64,000 nt of DNA, taken from Magnetospirillum aberrantis SpK (GTDB lineage: Bacteria; Pseudomonadota; Alphaproteobacteria; Rhodospirillales; Magnetospirillaceae). Each line of letters begins with the position of its first letter. Position 1 is the stretch's first letter. The notes below the pieces were generated by a model that saw nothing but the letters and a program-made list of their open reading frames with translations, had not been told where the DNA came from and searched no databases. Positions 52,959 to 60,014 of this stretch are shown here, one piece after another. The DNA is taken from assembly GCF_011022235.1 (NCBI RefSeq), contig NZ_JAAIYP010000038.1, forward strand, positions 310,001 to 374,000. Reading direction: 5' to 3'. The position numbers and the translations under genes are program-made.

Positions 52959-55900
52959 ATGTTCGACAAGATCATCGAATTCAGCCTGAAACATCGGCTG
53001 TTCGTGCTTGCCTTCGCCCTGGTTCTCACGGTCTACGGCACCTTCACCTTGACCACGCTGCCGGTGGACGTGTTCCCCGACCTCAACCGTCCGACCGTCA
53101 CCATCATGACCGAAGCCTCGGGACTGGCGCCGGAAGAGGTGGAGACCCTGGTCACCCGCCCCATCGAGACCGCCATGAACGGCGCCCCCGGCGTCACCCG
53201 CGTGCGCTCGACCTCGGGCGTCGGACTGTCCATCATCTATGTCGAATTCGACTGGCGCACAGAAATCTACCGCAACCGACAACTCATCGCCGAACGGTTG
53301 GCGACCACCAAGGAACAATTGCCCCAGGGCATCACCCCCACCATGGGGCCAGTGACCTCGATCATGGGCGAGATCATGCTGGTGGGCATGCGGTCGGATA
53401 CCGGCGTGACCTCGCCGATGGAGGTCCGCACCTTGGCCGATTGGCTTGTGCGTCCGCGCCTTTTGTCCATTCCCGGCATCGCCCAGGTCATTCCCATCGG
53501 TGGGCAGGTCAAGCAGTATCAGGTGCTGGTGTCGCCGTCGCGTCTGTCCGCCTTCAATCTGTCCTATGACGATCTGTCCAAGGCGTTGGCTGGTTTCGCC
53601 CGCAACACCACCGGCGGCTTCCTGGAGCAGCGCTCTTCCGAGTTCCTGATCCGCAATTTGGGTCAGACCACCAGCGTGGATGACCTGAAGGATACCGTGG
53701 TCGCGTGGCGTAACGGCGCCGCCATCACCGTCGGTCAGGTTGCCGACGTCCGTTTCGGTTCCGGCATCAAGCGCGGCGACGCCTCGGTCAACGCGGCGCC
53801 AGCGGTGATTCTGGCGGTGCAGAAGCAGCCGGGCGCCAACACCGTCAGCTTGACCCGCGAGGTGGAAAAGGCGCTGGACGAGCTGAAGCGGGGCCTGCCC
53901 GCCGACGTGAAGGCCGACCACATCTTGTTCAAGCAGGCGGACTTCATCGAACGCGCGGTGGAAAACGTGGTCGAGGCCCTGCGCGACGGTGCCATTCTGG
54001 TGACCATCGTGCTGTTCGCCTTTTTGATGAACATGCGCACCACCTTCATCTCGCTGACCGCCATCCCGCTGTCCATCGTGGTTACCGCCCTGGTGTTCCA
54101 GCAGATGGGCTTGTCCATCAACACCATGACCCTGGGGGGTCTGGCGGTGGCCATCGGCGAGTTGGTGGACGACGCGGTGGTGGACGTGGAGAACATCCTG
54201 CGGCGCCTGCGCGAGAACGCCCACAAGGCGGTTCCGCTGCCAGTGATCGACGTCATCCGCAATGCCTCGTCCGAGGTCCGCAATTCCATCGTCTACGCTA
54301 CCATCATCGTCGTTCTGGTGTTCCTGCCGCTGTTTGCACTGTCGGGCATCGAGGGCCGTCTGTTCACGCCGCTGGGCATCGCCTATGTGGTGTCCATCAT
54401 CGCCTCGCTGCTGGTGTCGCTGACCGTCACCCCGGCTCTCAGCTACTACTTGCTGCCCAAGGCTAAGGCCGTCGCCCACGGCGATTCCTGGCTGGTGCGT
54501 AAACTGAAGGCGGCGGACACCCGTATGCTGCACTGGTCCTTCGCCAATCCGCGCAAGGTCATCATGCCAGCGGTGGCGCTGGTGGCGCTGGCGGCGGCTT
54601 CGGTGCCGTTCCTGGGCCGCGCGTTCCTGCCCGCCTTCAACGAGGGCACGGTGACGGTCAACGTCATGCTGCCGCCCGGTTCGTCGCTGTCGGAATCCAA
54701 CCGCATCGGCACCATCGCCGAGAAGTTGCTGCTGGAGGTGCCGGAAGTCATCTCCACCGGACGGCGGACAGGTCGCGCCGAACTGGACGAACACGCCGAG
54801 GGGGTCCACTACACCGAGATCGACGTGGACCTGAAGCCATCGAAGCGGAGCCGCGAGGAAATCCTGGGTGATCTGCGGTCGCAGCTTGCTCGCATCCCCG
54901 GCATCGTCACCAATATCGGCCAGCCTATTTCGCATCGCCTGGACCATCTTCTGTCGGGTGTGCGGGCCGAAATCGCCATCAAGATTTTTGGCGACGATCT
55001 GGACACTCTGCGCGGCTTGGCCGAGAACGCACGGAGCCGCATGTCTCAGGTGGCGGGCATCGCCGACCTTCAGGTGGAAAAGCAGGTGCTGATCCCGCAA
55101 TTGCAGCTCCGTCTCGACCGCGCCGAGGCGCGGAAATACGGCCTGACCCTGGACCAGTTGACCGAGACCCTGGAGGCGGCCTTGAACGGCAAGACCGTCA
55201 GCCAGGTCCGCGACGGCCAGCGCACCTTCAACGTGGTGCTGCGTCTGGCCGAGGATTGGCGCGCCCACACCGCCGATTTCCGCCAGATACTGGTGGACAC
55301 TCCGGCGGGCAAGGTGCCGCTGTCACTGCTGGCCGAGGTGGTGGAAACCTCCGGCCCCAACATCATCAACCGCGACAATATGCAGCGCCGCATCGTGGTC
55401 CTGGCCAATTCCCAAGGTCGCGATATGGCCGCCATCATCGCCGACGTCCAGAAAACCCTGGGCGAGATGGCAATGCCCCAGGGCTATTACGTCACCTACG
55501 AGGGCCAGTTCAAAAGCCAGCAGGAAGCCAGCCGCCTGATCGCCATGCTGGCGGTGCTGTCTCTGGCCGGTATCTTCGTGGTGCTGTACAGCCACTTCAG
55601 GTCGGCCAAGTTGGCGGCCATCATCATGGGCAACATCCCCATGGCCCTGGTGGGCAGCGTCGCCGCAATCTGGCTGACCGACCAGACGCTCAGCGTCGCC
55701 AGTTTGGTGGGTTTCATCACCCTGACCGGCATCGCGGCACGCAACGGCATCATGAAGGTCTCGCACTACCTGCATCTGGTGGAACATGAAGGCGAGGTCT
55801 TCGGGCCGCAGCTGGTTGTACGCGGCTCGCTGGAGCGTCTGACCCCGGTGCTGATGACCGCCCTGGTGGCGGCGCTGGCTCTGGTGCCGCTGGTGCTGGC

Positions 55901-56075
55901 CGGGGGTGAGCCCGGCAAGGAGATTTTGCATCCCGTCGCCGTGGTCATCTTCGGCGGCCTGATGAGTTCCACAATCCTCGACACCATCGTCACCCCGGTC
56001 GTCTTTCTGCTGGTGGCCCGTTCCTCGGTGGAACGGGTGGCCGCCGATGCCCGCCTCCAGGGGGCGATGGCATGA
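52959..56075 (+). CDS. RND heavy-metal efflux pump (CusA/CzcA family)
   Basis: A 1038-residue inner-membrane proton-driven pump of the HME-RND class. The N-terminal helix and TTLPVDVFPDLNRPTVTIMT are typical, and the proton-relay helix 4 reads GGLAVAIGELVDDAVVDVEN with three acidic residues. Two large periplasmic loops and a duplicated 12-helix layout are present. It probably exports copper, silver or cobalt-zinc; the metal cannot be fixed by motif alone. No outer-membrane channel gene (CusC type) lies in the operon, so it must use a host channel. Confidence 0.93.
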   Translation: MFDKIIEFSLKHRLFVLAFALVLTVYGTFTLTTLPVDVFPDLNRPTVTIMTEASGLAPEEVETLVTRPIETAMNGAPGVTRVRSTSGVGLSIIYVEFDWRTEIYRNRQLIAERLATTKEQLPQGITPTMGPVTSIMGEIMLVGMRSDTGVTSPMEVRTLADWLVRPRLLSIPGIAQVIPIGGQVKQYQVLVSPSRLSAFNLSYDDLSKALAGFARNTTGGFLEQRSSEFLIRNLGQTTSVDDLKDTVVAWRNGAAITVGQVADVRFGSGIKRGDASVNAAPAVILAVQKQPGANTVSLTREVEKALDELKRGLPADVKADHILFKQADFIERAVENVVEALRDGAILVTIVLFAFLMNMRTTFISLTAIPLSIVVTALVFQQMGLSINTMTLGGLAVAIGELVDDAVVDVENILRRLRENAHKAVPLPVIDVIRNASSEVRNSIVYATIIVVLVFLPLFALSGIEGRLFTPLGIAYVVSIIASLLVSLTVTPALSYYLLPKAKAVAHGDSWLVRKLKAADTRMLHWSFANPRKVIMPAVALVALAAASVPFLGRAFLPAFNEGTVTVNVMLPPGSSLSESNRIGTIAEKLLLEVPEVISTGRRTGRAELDEHAEGVHYTEIDVDLKPSKRSREEILGDLRSQLARIPGIVTNIGQPISHRLDHLLSGVRAEIAIKIFGDDLDTLRGLAENARSRMSQVAGIADLQVEKQVLIPQLQLRLDRAEARKYGLTLDQLTETLEAALNGKTVSQVRDGQRTFNVVLRLAEDWRAHTADFRQILVDTPAGKVPLSLLAEVVETSGPNIINRDNMQRRIVVLANSQGRDMAAIIADVQKTLGEMAMPQGYYVTYEGQFKSQQEASRLIAMLAVLSLAGIFVVLYSHFRSAKLAAIIMGNIPMALVGSVAAIWLTDQTLSVASLVGFITLTGIAARNGIMKVSHYLHLVEHEGEVFGPQLVVRGSLERLTPVLMTALVAALALVPLVLAGGEPGKEILHPVAVVIFGGLMSSTILDTIVTPVVFLLVARSSVERVAADARLQGAMA

Positions 56076-56116
56076 TTTTCCTTAATTCCAGTCCCCTCAT
56101 TTCGGAGAAGAAGACC

Positions 56117-56848
56117 ATGAAGAGCTTTGCGGCGGTCGCTGTTGTGCTCGCGCTTACTGGAACGGCGGCTCCCGCCTTGGCCCACGGTACCGTCGCCGCC
56201 TGGTTCGGCGGCCAGATCACCGAGACTGCCGACGAAAGCCGCATCGAGTTCGCGGTGCGTGACGGCGGCATTCGGGTGTGGGTGCGCGACCATTCCGACC
56301 GGCCGCTCACCGCCTCGGGCAAGGCGACGCTGCTGGTCAACGGCAAGAAGCAGGATGTCGCCCTGAAGGCCGATGGCGAGATGCTGAGCTCCGATGCCGC
56401 CATCACCAGTGCCGACAAGGTGGCCGCCATCTTGTCGCTGACCGTGAACGGCAAGCCGGTTTCCGCCCGCTTTTCCCAGGAAGCGGTGGTGACGCCGCAG
56501 CTTTCGGCCCAAGCGGCTGCCGGTAAGGTGGCGTTCGAGCAGGTGTGTTCCAAGTGTCACGGCACCGCCTTGCGCGGTTCCGATTCCGCCCCGCCGCTGC
56601 TGCATCAGTTCTATCAGTTGGGTTCGGGGCACGGTGACGACGTCATCCTGGCCGCCGCGACCTCGGGCGCCAAAAGCCACATGTGGAAATTCGGTGACAT
56701 GCCCAAGCCCGAGGGGCTGAAGCCAGGTCAGGAAAAGGACGTGCTGGCCTTTATCCGCGCTATGCAGGCAGCCAATGGGTTTGCCGGAACTGGCGCCGGC
56801 ATGCCGGCAGGCATGCCGATGGATCATTCCGGCCACATGTCGCATTAA
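56117..56848 (+). CDS. Periplasmic c-type cytochrome with His/Met-rich tail
   Basis: A 243-residue exported protein. A signal peptide (AAVAVVLALTGTAAPALAHG) leads into an about 115-residue beta-rich domain of unknown type, then a monoheme cytochrome c domain with CSKCH near residue 151 and HMWKFGDMP as Met-ligand region, and a tail ending MDHSGHMSH that suits copper binding. The ATG at 56117 has GGAGAAG upstream. Placed in a metal-efflux operon, it may oxidise or bind Cu(I) in the periplasm; this is inference. Confidence 0.8.
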   Translation: MKSFAAVAVVLALTGTAAPALAHGTVAAWFGGQITETADESRIEFAVRDGGIRVWVRDHSDRPLTASGKATLLVNGKKQDVALKADGEMLSSDAAITSADKVAAILSLTVNGKPVSARFSQEAVVTPQLSAQAAAGKVAFEQVCSKCHGTALRGSDSAPPLLHQFYQLGSGHGDDVILAAATSGAKSHMWKFGDMPKPEGLKPGQEKDVLAFIRAMQAANGFAGTGAGMPAGMPMDHSGHMSH

Positions 56849-56859
56849 GCGAGGTTGAG

Positions 56860-57300
56860 ATGAAGGGATTGCAGGCCCATCTGACGAAGTTGGCGGTGAT
56901 CGGAATCCTTGTTGGCGGCGTGGGTCTGCTGGTCTCGAACATGTTCACCACTTCCTCGGGGCCGCAGGAGGCGGCCTCCCAACTGCGTCTGCCCGATTTG
57001 TCGCGGGTGGCCGCAGCCGGAAAGCGCGCCTTCGACGCCAATTGCGCGCAGTGTCACGGCGTCAATGGTACAGGCAGCGAAAAGGGGCCGCCACTGATCC
57101 ACCCGATCTATAATCCCGGCCATCATGCGGACGAGGCCTTCTTCCGGGCCGCCCGCGACGGTGTGCGCCGTCACCACTGGAACTTTGGAGACATGCCGCC
57201 GCAGCCACAGGTCACCAAGGCGCAGATCGAGGAAATCATCGCCTATGTCCGCGAGATACAGATGGCCAATGGTATTGTTTACGAGCAGCACCGGATGTAG
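56860..57300 (+). CDS. Membrane-anchored c-type cytochrome
   Basis: A 146-residue cytochrome with an uncleaved-looking N-terminal helix (LAVIGILVGGVGLLVSNMFT) and heme motif CAQCHGVNGTG, followed by HHWNFGDMPPQPQVT as Met-ligand region. Its heme domain resembles that of the preceding cytochrome, so they may be duplicates. It is 11 bases behind that gene and ends the efflux operon. Confidence 0.85.
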   Translation: MKGLQAHLTKLAVIGILVGGVGLLVSNMFTTSSGPQEAASQLRLPDLSRVAAAGKRAFDANCAQCHGVNGTGSEKGPPLIHPIYNPGHHADEAFFRAARDGVRRHHWNFGDMPPQPQVTKAQIEEIIAYVREIQMANGIVYEQHRM

Positions 57301-57308
57301 TTCGGCCG

Positions 57309-57323
57309 TTTACACTTCTTTAC
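57309..57323. promoter_or_regulatory. TTAC direct repeat upstream of the Spy-like gene
   Basis: TTACACTTCTTTAC resembles TTACACTACTTTAC at 51193-51206 and lies about 100 bases before the Spy-like start, suggesting the same regulator acts at both promoters. Confidence 0.45.
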
Positions 57324-57425
57324 GTTGGCCGACACACCCCGGATACATGAAGGTGGTTATATAAGGTTGTCTTCGAATTCATGCGGTGCGGCAGGTGCCC
57401 GCCGCCGGATCAAAGGGGAACCGCC

Positions 57426-57962
57426 ATGAAACGCATCGCCATGACAATCGCCGCCGCCACCGCGTTGGGTGTGGTCGGCCTGTACGGTGTTCATGCCTTA
57501 GCCCAGGGTATGGGCTATGGCATGGGACCGGGCATGATGATGGGCGGCCAGGGACCGGGGTGGAGCCGGATGATGGGCGCTTATGACCAGGGCTGGTTTG
57601 ACGCGCTGAAGAAGAAATTGGCGATCACCACGGCCCAGGAACAGGCGTGGAACGCCTACGTTTCCGCCGCGCAGGCCAACGTCCAGTCGATGACCGACAC
57701 CCACAACAGCATCGATTTCGACGCCGTGCAGAAGATGGCCCCCAAGGATCAGGTCGATTTCATGCGCAAGATGCATGAACGCCGCCTGGACCAGATGACG
57801 ACGGTCCTGGAAGCCCGCGACACCCTGTTCAATGTGCTGGACGACAAGCAGAAGGCCATCGCGCAAACCGCAGTCGGCGGCTACGGGATGGGTTTCGGCG
57901 GCATGATGGGGAGCGGCGGCATGCCCTGCTTCGGCCAGCCGCCGTCGCCGGTCGTTAAATAA
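57426..57962 (+). CDS. Spy/CpxP family periplasmic protein
   Basis: A 178-residue exported helical protein with signal peptide (MTIAAATALGVVGLYGVHAL) and a Gly/Met-rich start (GYGMGPGMMMGGQGPGW) that could bind copper. The LTxxQ-type motif appears as ALKKKLAITTAQEQAWNAYV and again as FNVLDDKQKAIAQ. Spy-like proteins are chaperones or metal binders induced by envelope and copper stress. It has its own upstream region behind the efflux operon. Confidence 0.85.
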   Translation: MKRIAMTIAAATALGVVGLYGVHALAQGMGYGMGPGMMMGGQGPGWSRMMGAYDQGWFDALKKKLAITTAQEQAWNAYVSAAQANVQSMTDTHNSIDFDAVQKMAPKDQVDFMRKMHERRLDQMTTVLEARDTLFNVLDDKQKAIAQTAVGGYGMGFGGMMGSGGMPCFGQPPSPVVK

Positions 57963-58011
57963 ACAAAAGCCGCCACGGCTTTTCTCGACTGGTGCCAATG
58001 AACGTCTCTCT

Positions 58012-58165
58012 GCCGTGCGTGGCGACATGCACGGCAGAGAGAACGCGTTACGCGGACTTACAGGGCTTCTTGCGCGCCGCCAGAGCCGCCTTCATCGCCG
58101 CATCCAGTTTGCCCGCCTTCACAGCGTCGCTAACAATCTGGGTCGTAGACACCAGCTTACTCTCA
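58012..58165 (-). pseudogene. Remnant of the 59.2-kb gene 3' end
   Basis: On the minus strand this segment matches the last about 45 codons and downstream hairpin of the gene at 59207-59650, including the alanine-rich end ALAARKKPCKSA-like reading. It is cut off at about 58165, where it joins a piece of another gene. Confidence 0.7.
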
Positions 58166-58225
58166 GCGCCAAAGCATGGAGCAAACTGTTGGTGCGCCTA
58201 CGCGGGACAGCCCGAGGCTGCGTGA
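58166..58225 (+). pseudogene. Frameshifted remnant of the DUF6626-like gene 3' end
   Basis: The sequence from SAKxW to the end (AGQPEAA) matches the end of the gene at 48382-48675 but is frameshifted once. The homology continues through palindrome copy 5 to about 58305. Confidence 0.7.
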
Positions 58226-58240
58226 CCAATAGCTGGCAGC

Positions 58241-58261
58241 GAGCTTACTTCAGGTAAGCTC
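58241..58261. repeat. Element palindrome copy 5
   Basis: GAGCTTAC-N5-GTAAGCTC, perfect arms, within the segment duplicated from 48.7 kb. Confidence 0.85.
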
Positions 58262-58347
58262 GCAAAATGCCTCTGCGCAGCCCGATTGCGTCCGTACAGT
58301 GCTCGGCCCTGCCACCCCAGCTACTCATGGGGCAAAAGCCTGTACTC

Positions 58348-58974
58348 TCAACGCAATCCCAGAATTTTGTGCAATTGCAGGCCCAGTCGCCATTGCGGGT
58401 GCTTCAGGCAATATTCCGTAGCTGCAACCGTGTTTGCGGCGACATCGTCTCCATCCATGGGCTGGAGGAAGAAGTGCTTGAAGGCCAAGCCAACGAAACG
58501 TTGAGGATCGACGCCGGGTTGGGGGAAGACCAATTTCAGTTCGTCGCCTTCGGCCACCTGTAGCGGAGCATTGGCTTTGGGGCTGACACATAGCCAATCG
58601 ATGCCAGGACAACGTGGCTGTGTGCCGTTGGTTTCTACCGCGATCTCAAACCCAACAGCGTGAAAAGCGGCGCACAGCTTTTCGTCCAGTTGCAACAACG
58701 GTTCGCCGCCGGTACAGATGACCAATGGACGGCCACCTTCGGCATGCGACCAAAGAGACATTGCCGCAGCGGCCAAATCATTCGGGTCGGTAAAGCTGCC
58801 CGCGTCAGCACCGACGAAATCGGTGTCGCAGAATTTGCAGATGGCTTTCTCCCTGTCGGAGTCTCGACCAGACCACAGATTGCAGCCCGTGAAACGGCAG
58901 AACACAGCCGCGCGTCCAGCTTGCGCGCCTTCGCCTTGTAACGAGTAGAACATCTCTTTGGTTGCGTATGGCAT
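58348..58974 (-). CDS. queE: 7-carboxy-7-deazaguanine synthase QueE (radical SAM)
   Basis: It converts 6-carboxy-tetrahydropterin to 7-carboxy-7-deazaguanine (CDG) using SAM and a 4Fe-4S cluster. The 208-residue protein begins EMFYSLQGEGAQAGRAAVFC; its cluster ligands are Cys31, Cys46 and Cys49, the C-x14-C-x2-C form known from Burkholderia-type QueE instead of CxxxCxxC. CTGGEPLLQLD, FEIAVETNGTQ and KHFFLQPMDG follow. It lies 15 kb from queD, alone, between duplicated remnants. No queC or folE gene is in the window. Confidence 0.93.
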   Translation of the reverse strand: MPYATKEMFYSLQGEGAQAGRAAVFCRFTGCNLWSGRDSDREKAICKFCDTDFVGADAGSFTDPNDLAAAAMSLWSHAEGGRPLVICTGGEPLLQLDEKLCAAFHAVGFEIAVETNGTQPRCPGIDWLCVSPKANAPLQVAEGDELKLVFPQPGVDPQRFVGLAFKHFFLQPMDGDDVAANTVAATEYCLKHPQWRLGLQLHKILGLR

Positions 58975-59206
58975 TTATTGATCCGAAGAGTGCTTTGTGC
59001 ATTTGCCGGTAGGCGTGGCGTATAAATTCGCCCCCACCAGATCGCAAGCACCGTACATATCCTCTTCCAAATCTCTCGCGATGCGGGACAAGACGTATTT
59101 TCATGGATGTGCGGAACCTGGGGAGCGTCCAAATAGCCACGGCCAATTCAGCTCTGCCCGTCATGAAACTGCCGTGCATGTCGCCACGCACGGCAGGGAG
59201 GACGCG

Positions 59207-59650
59207 TTACGCAGACTTGCCGGGCTTTTTGCGCGCCGCCAGCGCGGCTTTCATCGCCGCATCCAACTCGCCCGCCTTCACGGCGTCGATGGCGGTCTGG
59301 ATCGTCGGCACCAGCTTGTCCTTGGTCCCGATCTCGATGGCGTTCTGATCCTTGCCCAGCGCCAGAACGGTGTTGGCATAGCGGAGTTCGATGAACCACT
59401 TGCCGGTCAGGTCGTGCCAGTACCAGGGGCGCAGACGCTTCTCGCGCTCGACGGTGACGGTGGTGCCGCCTTCGCCCTTTTCCCGCACGGTGCGGGTGGC
59501 CTTGTAGGGGCGGCCTTCGGTAAGGGCGGTCGCCATTTCCAACTGCTCGGTCAGATGTACGACCATGCGGTTGCGCATGCGCTCTTCCGGGGTCTCCTCG
59601 ACCGGCTTGCGGGAGGCGTTGGCGAGCTTCAGCTTGGTCAGGGTGGACAT
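59207..59650 (-). CDS. Hypothetical protein (DUF6641-like)
   Basis: A 147-residue soluble basic protein starting MSTLTKLKLANASRKPVEET, with LRPWYWHDLTGKWFIELRYA in the middle and an Ala/Lys-rich end. Similar small proteins of the DUF6641 type are known from alphaproteobacterial mobile DNA; this match is from memory. The ATG at 59650 follows GGAGAACGACC. A CTGCCGTGC...GCACGGCAG hairpin lies just past its stop. A truncated copy of its 3' end is at 58012-58165. Confidence 0.6.
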   Translation of the reverse strand: MSTLTKLKLANASRKPVEETPEERMRNRMVVHLTEQLEMATALTEGRPYKATRTVREKGEGGTTVTVEREKRLRPWYWHDLTGKWFIELRYANTVLALGKDQNAIEIGTKDKLVPTIQTAIDAVKAGELDAAMKAALAARKKPGKSA

Positions 59651-59801
59651 CGGTCGTTCTCCGTGTGTTTCCGTTAACCACACGCTAGCGACCGATTTTC
59701 GGTAAGTCTGCCGATTTATCTTTTCAAATCAGGTCCGTAGACGCTTGCGTCTATGGAGTTGCACAGTGCATTTGCCGAACCATCAGCGGGCCTGCGGGCG
59801 T

Positions 59802-59824
59802 CGAACTTACTCGAAGTCAGCTCG
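59802..59824. repeat. Element palindrome copy 6 (degenerate)
   Basis: CGAACTTAC-N5-GTCAGCTCG, one arm base changed. It lies 98 bases before the att core at 59922, the same arrangement as copy 8 before the second core. The 364-base gap 59651-60014 holds only this and the tRNA 3' half. Confidence 0.7.
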
Positions 59825-59921
59825 TGCGGATTAGCGGCCACGTTAAAGCACATTTTGCAGCACACATGATCGATGGTGTAATTTATTCATTTTATATCAA
59901 TGCACTATATAGACACTGTCT

Positions 59922-59975
59922 ACTCAAAATCGACCGCCGCAAGGCTTGCTGGTTCGAGTCCGGCCTGGGGCACCA
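59922..59975 (+). repeat. attR of element 1: displaced tRNA-Leu(CAA) 3' half
   Basis: The core ACTCAAAAT (59922-59930) is followed by the anticodon-stem strand, variable arm, T-arm and acceptor CTGGGGCACCA that complete the 5' half at 28435. The copy at 63520-63573 is identical over this length. Confidence 0.9.
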
Positions 59976-60014
59976 TCGGGATGGGGAAGACGCTTCCCCA
60001 TCCGCCAACGGTCC

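Larger units (their letters stand above)
28466..59930. mobile_element. Integrative element 1 (about 31.5 kb) in tRNA-Leu(CAA)
   Basis: The element is bounded by the 9-bp core ACTCAAAAT in the split tRNA-Leu anticodon loop (left 28466-28474, right 59922-59930). It carries a tyrosine recombinase next to its left end, a replacement tRNA-Leu(CAA), metal-resistance, nucleic-acid modification, HEPN and regulatory cargo, and patches of lower GC. No phage structural, terminase, relaxase or type IV secretion genes are seen, so the way it moves between cells is unknown. Confidence 0.85.

Noticed and set aside
52896-55268. A 790-codon minus-strand frame across the RND pump
   Set aside because: His/Gln/Gly-rich antisense reading of the pump gene without domains.
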